Source: Sphingobium arseniciresistens
GTDB taxonomy: Bacteria; Pseudomonadota; Alphaproteobacteria; Sphingomonadales; Sphingomonadaceae
Assembly: GCA_029167225.1 (NCBI GenBank)
Contig: JARFNK010000021.1
Coordinates: 31,662-95,661 of the forward strand
Direction of reading: 5' to 3'
Length of the DNA stretch: 64,000 nt
In this document: piece after piece, positions 25,690 to 33,831 of the stretch
Layout of the letters: the number at the start of each line of letters is the position of its first letter
Numbering within the stretch: position 1 is the first letter of the stretch
The notes under the pieces: model-generated
What the model was told of the DNA's origin: nothing
The model's database searches: none
The model's input: the letters and a program-made list of their open reading frames with translations, nothing else
Translations under genes and position numbers: made by a program

Positions 25690-28290
25690 CTACCAGCGTT
25701 TCGCTATGCTGAAGCTCACCAGTCTTCCAATGGCGGAATAATTGGTAGAATCGTAGTTGACGTAGAATGCCTGCGAGTTCTTGAGATAGGGTGGCCGTTG
25801 ATTGAGGAGATTTTCAACCGAAAGCGACAGGTCGATGTTGCTGAAGATACCGTGGCCGCTCTTGAGGCTGTAAACCGCAGCGAGATCGACCGTGGTCATC
25901 GAATCGCCTTTGACCGGCGGCGTTAGCGTCGGGTCCGTGACGCCTCCGAGATAGTTGAGGAAGGCCGAGAGGACCAACCCGCCACGGTCCCAAGACAGGC
26001 TGGACCGGGACCGAAAATGAGGCGGGTCGAAGGTCGTGCCGGCGAGAGTCACCGGCGCCGATGTCGGCGTAGTTCGCTGGCTGCTTGAGATATAGCTGGC
26101 CTGCTCTCCCAGGGTGATATGGCCGTCGCCCACGTCGATGCGGTAGCTCAGATTGCCATCGACGCCCTCGACGCTTTGCGAGGAAACATTCAGATAGAGA
26201 CCATTGATAATCGCAGCGACGTTCGCCGGATCGTATGGCTTCCCTGTTATGTTCATGATGCCGGCCGGCGCCATGTCGATGAAGCTGTTTTGTAGATCGA
26301 CGGAAGGGTTGCGAAGGATCAGATTCGCCAGGCTGGGATTGTTGTAAAGATCGCCCAATAGTCGGGCTTGTATGACGCGATTGGTGTATTTCACGTTGAA
26401 ATAGCTGACCTCGACGCGCAGGCCGGGAACGCTTCTCGGATGAATGCTCAACGTGGCGGTCCAGGTGGTCGCGCGCTCTGGCTTCAGATTCTTGTTACCG
26501 CCGAGCGCATAAAGGACCGTCGCGCTACTCGGAAAGCCGGTGCCGTATTGGGCAGCGGGATAAAGATAGACTGTCGTGGTCGAGAACTCTTGCGCCAAGG
26601 TCGGCGCCTTGAAGGATTTTCCCCAAGACCCCTTAAAATCGAAGTCCTCGGTCGGCGAGTAGATCGCACCGATCTTCGGGGTCGCGATGCCGCCGATGTC
26701 GTTATAATCTTCGTATCGGACCGCACCCGTGAACGACAGGCTGCGAACGAAGGGGATATTCTGATCGCTCCCGATGACCGGAAGATAGAGTTCGCCGAAG
26801 CCGTAATAGCTGTGCCGTTTGCCGAAAGTCCGAATCTGCCTCGTGATATTGTTCTGATCGAAGCTGTTCTCGCGATAGCCCCCGCCGAGCGCCACGCGCG
26901 ACTGCCCGCCTGGTAGCTGAAATAACGGTCCTTCCGCGTTCAGCTCGACGGATTTGACCGAATTGCAATAGCAGGTGACGCCTCCGGCGAGAAAGGCACC
27001 CGTCGCGATTGCGTATGCCTTGGTATCGCTGTCCGTGTCGTCGCGTCCGTAAAGGCCGCTGATGGAGAGGCTCCAGCTTTGTGGGAGATGAAATTCGATC
27101 TTCGGCGCTACGGTATAGCTCTCCGACGATAGAGAGGTCCGGCCGATTGCCGTCGTCGAAGTGACCGAATTTGATAGGCGTTTGCTGTAAAGACCGTCGA
27201 TCGAGAATGTCGCAAAGGAACCGATGTCCTGATGCCCGCTCACGACAAGCGCGTGGGTCTTGTTCGATCCGAGCAGCGTGTAGGGTTGTCGAAGATAGTC
27301 CGTATAGTCTCGCTGATCCGCATAGATCGGGGTCGAGCGGGAGAAGTTGTAAGTGGCGATAAACCCGCCATCGGACCACCGTTTGCCAGCAACGATGCCG
27401 TATTGCTGCTGAAAGTCGCCCCCATCGGTCGCTTGACCAAGACGTGCGGATGTCGCCACCCCGTCATAGTCCGGTTTCAGAATAACATTGGCGACACCGC
27501 CGACTGCATCAGAGCCGTAGATCGCCGAGGCGCCATCCGCGACGATTTCAATTCTGTCCAGCGCGTCGATCGGGATCGTTGAGATGTCGATCGCTTGAGT
27601 AAAGGCATCGTAGGCCAACCGCTTTCCGTTGAGAAGGGTGAGCGTCGCGTCGGGGCCGAGACCGCGAAGGTTGAGAGCAGAACCACCAGTGAGATTCTGA
27701 TCGCTCACGCTGCCCTGCGTGCCGCTGGCTACTCCCGGATTTTGTCCGCCGGAGAAGTTTTGGGGGATGCTGCGGATGACTTGGCCGAGGTTGGTCTGCC
27801 CTGCTTCGCGAATGCTTCGCTGGCTCAGTTCGATTACCGGCGATGTCGGCGGCGATCCCTTAATCCGGGAACCTGTGACGACGATGTCGGAGTTGTCGCT
27901 GCGACTCTTTTCAGCATCGGTTAAGTCGGCATCTTCGATAGGGACCACTGTGTAGGTCTGCGCCCCCGTGGCCTGTGCGTGAAGTCCTGTGCCCTTGAGA
28001 AGGTGCCGTAATCCCTCCTCAATCGAGAAATTGCCTTTCACGGCGTGCGTGCGCTTCCCGGAGGCGTCACGGGCCGAAATGAGGAGCTGAATATCGGCCT
28101 GCCGCGCAAAGGACGCGACGCCGGATGCCGCATCCTGCGCCTGAACGTCGAAAGTCTTGGTCTGTGCATAGGCCGGCGAGGCGACTGCCAGCGTGACAAC
28201 CGCTACCGACGCCATGAGTCCGTGACGAGCGAAATCCCGATATCCAACCACAATCGTCCCCCTTGCGAGATCGGCATCAAATGCCTTCAA
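25690..28290 (-). CDS. TonB-dependent receptor with STN signalling domain
   Basis: Outer-membrane receptor of 866 residues. Order: signal peptide (ending SPAYA), STN domain (KTFDVQAQDAASGVASFA ... GLRHLLKGTGLHA) that contacts FecR, TonB box/plug (SDNSDIVVTGSRI; DRIEIVADGASAIYGSDAVG), then a 22-strand-type barrel ending in a C-terminal tryptophan (SIAKRW). The STN domain marks it as a FecA-like transducer: ligand binding should signal through FecR to the sigma factor. Its neighbour is a lasso-peptide isopeptidase, so a lasso peptide is the likely ligand (inference from established lasso clusters). Confidence 0.92.
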   Translation of the reverse strand: MKAFDADLARGTIVVGYRDFARHGLMASVAVVTLAVASPAYAQTKTFDVQAQDAASGVASFARQADIQLLISARDASGKRTHAVKGNFSIEEGLRHLLKGTGLHAQATGAQTYTVVPIEDADLTDAEKSRSDNSDIVVTGSRIKGSPPTSPVIELSQRSIREAGQTNLGQVIRSIPQNFSGGQNPGVASGTQGSVSDQNLTGGSALNLRGLGPDATLTLLNGKRLAYDAFTQAIDISTIPIDALDRIEIVADGASAIYGSDAVGGVANVILKPDYDGVATSARLGQATDGGDFQQQYGIVAGKRWSDGGFIATYNFSRSTPIYADQRDYTDYLRQPYTLLGSNKTHALVVSGHQDIGSFATFSIDGLYSKRLSNSVTSTTAIGRTSLSSESYTVAPKIEFHLPQSWSLSISGLYGRDDTDSDTKAYAIATGAFLAGGVTCYCNSVKSVELNAEGPLFQLPGGQSRVALGGGYRENSFDQNNITRQIRTFGKRHSYYGFGELYLPVIGSDQNIPFVRSLSFTGAVRYEDYNDIGGIATPKIGAIYSPTEDFDFKGSWGKSFKAPTLAQEFSTTTVYLYPAAQYGTGFPSSATVLYALGGNKNLKPERATTWTATLSIHPRSVPGLRVEVSYFNVKYTNRVIQARLLGDLYNNPSLANLILRNPSVDLQNSFIDMAPAGIMNITGKPYDPANVAAIINGLYLNVSSQSVEGVDGNLSYRIDVGDGHITLGEQASYISSSQRTTPTSAPVTLAGTTFDPPHFRSRSSLSWDRGGLVLSAFLNYLGGVTDPTLTPPVKGDSMTTVDLAAVYSLKSGHGIFSNIDLSLSVENLLNQRPPYLKNSQAFYVNYDSTNYSAIGRLVSFSIAKRW

Positions 28291-28338
28291 TTCGCAAGAG
28301 TCCCGGCAACGACGCTTCCTTAGCGGACGCGGAAAAAA

Positions 28339-29310
28339 TCAGGATGATGGTTGGCCGATTACTATGTTGCCGTTCTCCGAAGTCTCCACTGGCGCTCCGA
28401 GGCTCCGGTTGACGGCCGTCGCAAATCCGCCGGGATCATCCGTGCGGAATATCCCGTAGAAGCGTTCGCCGGCCAGGCGGGGGTCAATGATCGTCAGCTT
28501 CTGCTGGTTGTAGCGATTGAACTCGGCTGCTGCTTGAGCAAGCGTCTCTCCAGCCAGGTCAATCTTGCCGCCCCGCCATGCGAGCGCGCGATCGACCTCG
28601 GACGGCTTCGCCTCATTGTGCGTGACGGCTGCATTATCTGCGACGAATGCTCGCTCGCCAGCGCCGAGACGGATTTTGGCGCCTTCGGCACCATCCGCCC
28701 AGGCTTCAACGATACCCTCGGTCACGAGGACATCGGCGCCATCATCGCGGCGGCGCACCGAGAAGGCGGTTCCCACCGCTTCAACCCGGATGCGTCCAGC
28801 TTCTACGATGAACGGCCGGGCACGGTCCTTCGCGACCTGAAACCAGACCTCGCCCTGGTCGATGCGGACGTGCCGCACGCTCTTTTCAAGTCGGACCCGG
28901 ACATCGCTGGCGGTGTTGATCGTCGCGCTGGAGCCGTCTGCCAGCGGCACCCGGCGGATTTCCCCAACCGTCGTGCGAAATTCGGTGCCCGCACCCCACC
29001 AATAGACGCCGAACGCGAGCGAAGCGGCCAGCGCCGATCCGGTTCCGGCTGCTACGCCGAGGACGCGACGTCGGGTCAGCAGCCCGGGCGGAGCCGGCTC
29101 CTCTTCGTCGGCCGCGGAGTGGTCGTCGCCAAGACGATCGAGCATCGCCCAAGCCGCTTCGGCCTGAAGAAGCGCGCCCTGCCGACGGGGATCGGCCGAT
29201 ACCCAGGTATCCAGTTCGGCCTTGAGCTGGGGCGTTCGTCCTTCGCGGTCGATACGCATCAGCCAGAAGACGGCCTCCTGTTCGATTTCGGCAGCGGTCT
29301 GGCGCGTCAT
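28339..29310 (-). CDS. fecR: FecR-family anti-sigma/signal transducer
   Basis: Inner-membrane regulator of 323 residues. A cytoplasmic DUF4880-type helical domain (EQEAVFWLMRIDREG ... WVSADPRRQGALLQAEAAW) precedes a membrane segment (VLGVAAGTGSALAASLAFGV). The periplasmic FecR domain follows (EIRRVPLADGSSATINTAS), and an STN-like C-terminus (GETLAQAAAEFNRYNQQKL) can receive the receptor's STN domain. It starts in an ATGA overlap with the sigma gene. It would hold or activate the sigma factor according to receptor occupancy. Confidence 0.92.
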   Translation of the reverse strand: MTRQTAAEIEQEAVFWLMRIDREGRTPQLKAELDTWVSADPRRQGALLQAEAAWAMLDRLGDDHSAADEEEPAPPGLLTRRRVLGVAAGTGSALAASLAFGVYWWGAGTEFRTTVGEIRRVPLADGSSATINTASDVRVRLEKSVRHVRIDQGEVWFQVAKDRARPFIVEAGRIRVEAVGTAFSVRRRDDGADVLVTEGIVEAWADGAEGAKIRLGAGERAFVADNAAVTHNEAKPSEVDRALAWRGGKIDLAGETLAQAAAEFNRYNQQKLTIIDPRLAGERFYGIFRTDDPGGFATAVNRSLGAPVETSENGNIVIGQPSS

Positions 29311-29882
29311 GCTGCACCTCCCTGCGGCCAGCCGCTTTCCAGCGCCGTGACGCTCGCCTGTTCGGATTCACGGAGGGCTGCGAGGACAAGGCGCACGCCC
29401 TTGGCCGCGTCGTTCTCCACCGTCGATTCCGTAACGCCGAGGCGACGCGCGATTTCCTTCTGCGAGATGCCCTCGATCTTCCGCATCTCGAAGATGAGTC
29501 GGCAACGCTCCGGCAGGCCCGCAACGATCTGACGAACGCGGTCGACCTCTATGCGTCCGCCGACCTGCCGCTCCGGCGAAGGGGTTTCATCGAAGGGAGC
29601 CAGTGCCTCGATGTCGGCAACCGCGTCGATACGGACGATACGCTGCCGCCGCATCTGCGCGGTCAGAAGATTACGCGCGATCGAGAAGAAATAGGCGTCA
29701 GGACGATCGACCGCCGCCACGTCATCCAGCGACGCGAGGCGGCAATAGGTTTCCTGAATCACGTCGTCTATGTCTTCCTGCTGCATTTTCGACCGGCTCA
29801 GCCAGGCACGCACCTTCCCTTCGTGGGGCATGACACGATCGGCCACCCACGCCACGATCCTCCGGCGGCGTTGCTCTTCCAT
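29307..29882 (-). CDS. fecI: FecI-like ECF sigma factor
   Basis: RNA polymerase sigma factor of 191 residues. Region 2 is around DDVIQETYCRLASL and PDAYFFSIARNLL; region 4 is around LPERCRLIFEMRKIEGISQKEIARRLGVTESTVENDA. It is the first gene of the sigma-FecR-receptor-isopeptidase set and overlaps fecR by 4 nt. It presumably directs transcription of the receptor and isopeptidase genes once the ligand is sensed. Confidence 0.92.
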   Translation of the reverse strand: MEEQRRRRIVAWVADRVMPHEGKVRAWLSRSKMQQEDIDDVIQETYCRLASLDDVAAVDRPDAYFFSIARNLLTAQMRRQRIVRIDAVADIEALAPFDETPSPERQVGGRIEVDRVRQIVAGLPERCRLIFEMRKIEGISQKEIARRLGVTESTVENDAAKGVRLVLAALRESEQASVTALESGWPQGGAA

Positions 29883-29990
29883 CCATCAATCCGTTCGAGA
29901 GGAAGGCCCTCTACCTCCCCTTAGACGCCCGGCGCGGCAACCTCCTTAAAACGGTTTCATTTTTATTTCAGGGCGCGGCGCCGGTCGTTG

Positions 29991-30386
29991 CTACTCCTCC
30001 ACGGGTTCGGCTACCTTGCGCCGACGCCCGCGCGGTTTCGGTGTCGGCGGCACCGGCGGGGCGGCCCGCTTGCGCCCGAGGCCGATCTTGTGCGCCAGAT
30101 CCCGGCGCTGTTCGGCATAGGCGGGTGCGACCAGCGGATAGTCGGAAGGGAGCTGCCATTTCGCCCGATATTCGTCCGGCGTCATGTCGTGATCGGTTTT
30201 CAGATGCCGTTTCAGCATCTTCAGTTTCTTGCCGTCCTCCAGGCAGACGATGTGGTCGCGTTTGATCGAGCTGCGAACTGTCACCGCCGGCTGCTGTGCC
30301 GTCTCCGTCGGCTGGATCGGCGCACCGAGTCCGGCCAGCGCCGAATGCACATTGGCGATGAGCTGCGGCAGGTCGCCCACCGCCAC
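29991..30386 (-). CDS. MucR/Ros-family regulator, N-terminally truncated
   Basis: Zinc-finger-type regulator with the MucR core (IKRDHIVCLEDGKKLKMLKRH, MTPDEYRAKWQLP, YPLVAPAYAEQRRDLAHKIG). It can be read from GTG 30386 as 131 residues. The similarity to the second MucR at 44799-45272 continues upstream of that GTG for about eight codons (AAHVGSNS matching SAHVANNS) and then stops abruptly near 30411, where a DUF2285 remnant begins on the other strand. So about 26 N-terminal residues have been lost by recombination. The DNA-binding region is intact; whether a stable protein is made is open. Confidence 0.7.
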   Translation of the reverse strand: MAVGDLPQLIANVHSALAGLGAPIQPTETAQQPAVTVRSSIKRDHIVCLEDGKKLKMLKRHLKTDHDMTPDEYRAKWQLPSDYPLVAPAYAEQRRDLAHKIGLGRKRAAPPVPPTPKPRGRRRKVAEPVEE

Positions 30387-30403
30387 GGAATTGCTACCGA
30401 CAT

Positions 30404-30737
30404 GCGCTGCGCGGCCTCGACTGCTTCGCCTCGCTCCTCGACGACGAAGGCGAACATATCCTGTTCTCCGATGGGCTGCGCTCGATCCGACTCGATATGC
30501 TGGCGGGCAGCCTCGCCGCTGGCCCGGCCGCGCTATGCTGGCACATCGACGGCATCGCCGGCGCCGGCCCGCAGATATTGGCGCTGCGCCAGTTCGTCGC
30601 GCTGGCGCGCAGCGGCGGCTTCGCCCGCTCGCTGCACCCGCCCGAACGCCGCGCCCGGCGCTGGGTCCAGATGCTCCGTGTCCATGACGCGCTGGCGGTC
30701 GGCGCGACCCATCGCGAGATTGCCGGGGCGCTGTGTT
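30404..30737 (+). pseudogene. DUF2285-domain gene remnant
   Basis: An open frame without a start at its left end encodes a recognisable DUF2285 core: LRGLDCFASLLDDEGEHILF, SDGLRSIRLDMLAGSL, then ALRQFVALARSGGFARSLHP and RRARRWVQMLRVHDALAVGA, ending at THREIAGAL. The last part of the domain, which normally contains a further helix pair, is missing. The left end collides with the 5'-truncated MucR gene and the right end with the XRE gene on the other strand. DUF2285 genes are common in conjugative elements of sphingomonads and rhizobia, so this is probably a scar of an older element. Confidence 0.65.
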
Positions 30738-30952
30738 GCGGTCAGCGGGTGCAGCATTTCCCCCGGCGCGATGCCGAGGGCTTCGGCCAGGCTGTCGAGC
30801 TTGTCGATCGACAGCCTATATTTCCCATGCTCGATGTCGCTGATGTAGCTGCGATCGACTCCGGCAATCACGGCCAGCTCCACCTGACCGAGACCACGCG
30901 CATCGCGAAGGGCTTTCAAATTACGCGCCACGATTTTCCGCAAAGGAGTCAT
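30533..30952 (-). CDS. XRE-family regulator with antisense-derived tail
   Basis: Residues 1-70 from ATG 30952 form a normal Cro/CI helix-turn-helix protein (VELAVIAGVDRSYISDIEHGKYRLS; KLDSLAEALGIAPGEML). Such proteins usually stop about there. Here the frame continues for about 69 more residues through the antisense strand of the DUF2285 remnant, so the tail is junk sequence created by the junction at about 30740. It lies upstream of nothing obvious on its own strand and just downstream of the ParDE pair. It may have been the regulator of a lost neighbour. Confidence 0.7.
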   Translation of the reverse strand: MTPLRKIVARNLKALRDARGLGQVELAVIAGVDRSYISDIEHGKYRLSIDKLDSLAEALGIAPGEMLHPLTATQRPGNLAMGRADRQRVMDTEHLDPAPGAAFGRVQRAGEAAAARQRDELAQRQYLRAGAGDAVDVPA

Positions 30953-31041
30953 TCGCGCGACTGTGGTCGCCAATCGAATTACTCGTGTAGGAAATAGTCC
31001 ACACGGCTATTCGCCCTTTCGGGCGTCGGGATCGCTGCTCC

Positions 31042-31371
31042 CTACTGGTCGTCCGAAACATGCAGCCATTCGGGAATGTCGCGGCGCGCGTCGAGGACGC
31101 GCCACACGTCGATATGGTCGGCGCGCTCGACATAGAAAACCAGATAGGGGAACCGGCCCAGCGAGCGATGGCGCAGGCCCGGCAGGTCGAGTTCATGCGC
31201 GTAGCGCGGCGATCCCGTGCCCGGATGCTCGCCGATCCAGCGATAGGCCGCCTCCAGCGCCTCGACGAAGCCGAGCGCGATGTCCGCGCCGGCCTCGCGC
31301 GCATAATGGTCGATTGCGTCCTCGACGTCGCGATGAGCCTGCGCGCGCGGAACGACCGCCTTCGCGGTCAT
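31042..31371 (-). CDS. ParE/RelE-family toxin
   Basis: Type II toxin of 109 residues in the ParE/RelE fold. The pattern HRDVEDAIDHYAREAGADIALGF with GTGSPRYAHELDLPGLRHRSLGRFPYLVFYV and VWRVLDARRDIPEWL is typical of ParE, which poisons gyrase. It overlaps the ParD antitoxin stop by 4 nt (ATGA). A short CGCCC-TTTC-GGGCG stem-loop lies 17-30 nt beyond its stop, at 31012-31025. Confidence 0.85.
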   Translation of the reverse strand: MTAKAVVPRAQAHRDVEDAIDHYAREAGADIALGFVEALEAAYRWIGEHPGTGSPRYAHELDLPGLRHRSLGRFPYLVFYVERADHIDVWRVLDARRDIPEWLHVSDDQ

Positions 31372-31601
31372 TGCGTGCGGCTGGTCCGCTCGCGCAATGC
31401 GTCGAAATAGGCGGCGTCGGCCGGGACGCCGGGCGCGGACTCCGCGCCGTCGAGCAACAGGCGGCGAAGCCGCTGGCGGTCCTGATCCTTACGGATCAGC
31501 TCACGCACATATTCGCTGCTGGTGCCGTAGCCACGCCCGGCAACCTGTTCGTCGACGAAGCTCTTGAGCGTGTCCGGCAGCGAGATGTTCATCGTGCTCA
31601 T
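31368..31601 (-). CDS. ParD-family antitoxin
   Basis: Ribbon-helix-helix antitoxin of 77 residues. The N-terminus MNISLPDTLKSFVDEQV is the DNA-binding ribbon-helix, and YGTSSEYVRELIRKDQDRQR and the acidic tail bind the toxin. I give ATG 31601 (MSTMNISL); ATG 31592 is equally possible. Direct repeats at 31619-31636 just upstream are probable operator half-sites. Confidence 0.87.
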   Translation of the reverse strand: MSTMNISLPDTLKSFVDEQVAGRGYGTSSEYVRELIRKDQDRQRLRRLLLDGAESAPGVPADAAYFDALRERTSRTQ

Positions 31602-31618
31602 GGTGCCCAAGATAGATG

Positions 31619-31636
31619 TTTGGCAAAATTTGGCAA
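31619..31636. promoter_or_regulatory. Direct repeats TTTGGCAA, candidate parDE operator
   Basis: TTTGGCAA occurs at 31619-31626 and 31629-31636, exactly 10 bp apart, one helical turn. They lie 18-35 bp upstream of the ParD start. Ribbon-helix-helix antitoxins bind such phased short repeats cooperatively. Confidence 0.5.
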
Positions 31637-31656
31637 GATTGACGATCGCGCCACCG

Positions 31657-31953
31657 TCAGGCGATCGGGCCGAGATCGTCGGGGAACAGCGCCGGCTGGC
31701 AATAGCGCGCTCCCGCTTCCTCGCTGCGGATGTCGAAGCAGCGCAGCCGCTCGGCGATATGGCGGGCGAGGTTCGTGGTCGCGGCATGGCGCTGGCGGCG
31801 GTCGGGATCGGTCAGCCCGTCCAGCAAGGCCGGGGCTGCGCCGAAGAGCGTCACTTCGAGGTGCAGCGCAAGATCGTTCGCGGTGCAGCCACGATAATTC
31901 TGGACGCAGAATCGATTCTCATTGTCTTGGTTCGGCTCATCATGAGGACGGTC
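31657..31953 (-). pseudogene. Truncated gene fragment of unknown family
   Basis: An open frame of about 99 codons with no ATG reads like real protein (LALHLEVTLFGAAPALLDG, ATTNLARHIAERLRCFDIR, ending LFPDDLGPIA). It is preceded by an in-frame stop at about 31954; the only start codon inside is GTG 31854. It therefore looks like a gene that lost its N-terminus. In another frame of the same strand, 31943-31870 reads MRIDSASRIIVAAPRTI after a few residues, like the first residues of SRPBCC/AHSA1 proteins. Two remnants may thus abut here. The rest of the 31602-32259 gap holds regulatory-looking repeats only. Confidence 0.35.
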
Positions 31954-32088
31954 CTATCCCTAACTCGCGCCACGACGCCACTTTTCTTGCCGATCGATCT
32001 CCCTGACAGGAAATCCGTCCGCCCTGCCCCACCTCTCGTCCTTCGATCAGGCCAGCAAGACGACCGTTAGCGCTGCAACGAATGACTC

Positions 32089-32136
32089 TTGACACCCCCA
32101 ATTAGATGATGTGTCACGTATTTGCATGATGTATCA
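32089..32136 (+). promoter_or_regulatory. Promoter-like box with tandem operator repeats
   Basis: TTGACA at 32089-32094 is a perfect -35 hexamer. It is followed by two copies of ATGATGTRTCA, at 32106-32116 and 32126-32136, exactly 20 bp apart. The second copy is part of the near-palindrome ATGAT-GT-ATCAT. The pair would overlap a -10 region and lies about 125 bp upstream of the FAD oxidoreductase gene. This suggests a repressor binding two phased sites; no regulator gene is adjacent on this side. Confidence 0.45.
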
Positions 32137-32259
32137 TCGGTTTCTAAAGGTCGGATTCGAGTAATTTTCAGCAAATATCAATGGGTTCGATACCGACCAG
32201 CGAGTCGAGCCCTCCATCGATGACGCTCATGGAGACGTATCTATTTTTGGAGCAGCGGC

Positions 32260-33831
32260 ATGTCTGAAAATTTCGATGTGGTGGTGATCGGGTCCGGCCA
32301 TAACGGGCTGGTCACGGCAGGCTATCTCGCCAAGGCCGGCAAGTCGGTCCTGGTGCTGGAAGGCAAGTCATTTTTTGGCGGTGGTGTCGCCACCAAGGAA
32401 GTCACCCTCCCCGGGTTCAAGCACGATCTGCACTCGTCCGCTCATCTGGGCATTCTCATCAACCCGCTCATCGCCAACGACGAGTTGCAGCTGAAGAGCA
32501 AATATGGCTTGGAATATATCCGCCCCAGCGCGGCTTATTCCACTACCTTTACCGACGGCAGCAGCCTGATCGGCTATAACGATCTGGACCGCACCATCGA
32601 CAATATCGCCGCCAACGCCTCCAGGAAGGATGCCGACGCCTACTACAAGCTGTACAAGGACAGCGTCGATTTCGTACCGCTGGCGATCCAGGGCATGTTC
32701 GTGCCGCCGCCGCCCTACGGCGCTTTCATCGCCCTGCTCGATCAGAGCGCGATGGGCCGCAATGCCCTGCACGAACTGCAGCGCAGCCCGCTCGACATCC
32801 TCAACGAGCGTTTCGAGAGCGACAAGCTCAAGATCCACATGTCGCGCCTGCTGACTGAGCATTTCGTCGATCCGGAAGCCAAGGGCGAGGGCGGGTCGCT
32901 GTTCATGTATCCCGCCTTCATCGAGCAGTACGGCCTGCAAACGCCGCGCGGCGGCAGCGGCGGCCTGGTCGATGCGCTGATCCGTCAGCTCGAAGACCAT
33001 GGCGCGGTGCTGCGCGCCAATTCGACCGTGGTGAAGGTGCTGACCGTCAATGGCAAGGCGGTGGGCGTGCGCCTGGCCGATGGCAGCGAGATCCTCGCCA
33101 AGGAGGCCGTGGTCGGCCAGATTCATCCGTTCAACCTGCCCAAGCTGGTCGATGGCATCGAAGAACAGACCCAGTACGAAATCTCGCGCGCCGAAACCGC
33201 CACGTTCTGCTGCGTCACCGCGCACTATGCGCTGGACAAGGCGCCGACCTATGTCCACCCGGACATCAACGACTCCTGGCTCAACGGCCTGTGCCCGACC
33301 TCGCTGGCCGACTACAAGAAATTGCTGTTCGACGTGCGCAACGGCTACATTCCGAAGATCCCGTCGCTGGGCACCATCTCCACGCACAAGGTCGATCCGA
33401 CCCGCGCGCCGGAAGGCAAGTCCGCCTTCCTCGTCTGGCGCATCATGCCGTTCAAGCTCGCCGATGGTTCATCCTGGGCCGACCACAAGGCCGAGGTCGA
33501 GGAAGAAACCCTCGATCTGGTCGATTCCTTCCTCCCGGGCCTGAAGGCCAGCGTCATCGGCAAGGCGTTCGACACGCCGGACGACATCGCCGCCTATTCA
33601 CCCACCTTCCAGCATGGCGACGTGTCCGGCCTGGCGTCGCCGATGATGCAAAGCCAGGGCCACCGCCCGACGCCGTCGCTGTCGCAATACACGGTGCCCG
33701 GCGTGGAGAACCTGTACCTGTCCGGTGTGTTCATGCACCCGACCGCGGGCGGCGTCTGCGGTGGGGGCCGTGTCACCGCCGTGAAGCTGTTCGGTGACAA
33801 GGGTTGGGATTTCGACGAGGTGACGCAGTGA
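32260..33831 (+). CDS. Phytoene-desaturase-like FAD oxidoreductase
   Basis: FAD-dependent oxidoreductase of 523 residues in the phytoene dehydrogenase/CrtO-like superfamily. The dinucleotide site is VVIGSGHNGLVTAGYLAKAG with an acidic end (VLVLEGK). The C-terminal FAD block is YLSGVFMHPTAGGVCGGGR. Substrates of the wider family range from carotenoids to all-trans-retinol and other hydrophobic polyenes. The next genes encode a 91-residue protein, an alcohol dehydrogenase and an aldehyde dehydrogenase, so it probably acts in breakdown of a hydrophobic or aromatic alcohol rather than in pigment synthesis (inference). It ends in a GTGA overlap. Confidence 0.82.
   Translation: MSENFDVVVIGSGHNGLVTAGYLAKAGKSVLVLEGKSFFGGGVATKEVTLPGFKHDLHSSAHLGILINPLIANDELQLKSKYGLEYIRPSAAYSTTFTDGSSLIGYNDLDRTIDNIAANASRKDADAYYKLYKDSVDFVPLAIQGMFVPPPPYGAFIALLDQSAMGRNALHELQRSPLDILNERFESDKLKIHMSRLLTEHFVDPEAKGEGGSLFMYPAFIEQYGLQTPRGGSGGLVDALIRQLEDHGAVLRANSTVVKVLTVNGKAVGVRLADGSEILAKEAVVGQIHPFNLPKLVDGIEEQTQYEISRAETATFCCVTAHYALDKAPTYVHPDINDSWLNGLCPTSLADYKKLLFDVRNGYIPKIPSLGTISTHKVDPTRAPEGKSAFLVWRIMPFKLADGSSWADHKAEVEEETLDLVDSFLPGLKASVIGKAFDTPDDIAAYSPTFQHGDVSGLASPMMQSQGHRPTPSLSQYTVPGVENLYLSGVFMHPTAGGVCGGGRVTAVKLFGDKGWDFDEVTQ

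Noticed and set aside
28351-29532. 393-codon plus-strand frame over fecR and fecI
   Set aside because: Antisense shadow of two well-supported genes.
23116-29990. A hidden lasso precursor gene near the isopeptidase
   Set aside because: The gaps around and within the module (161, 94, 48 and 108 bp) were read on both strands. None holds a plausible 40-50-residue precursor with leader and Gly/Asp ring pattern.
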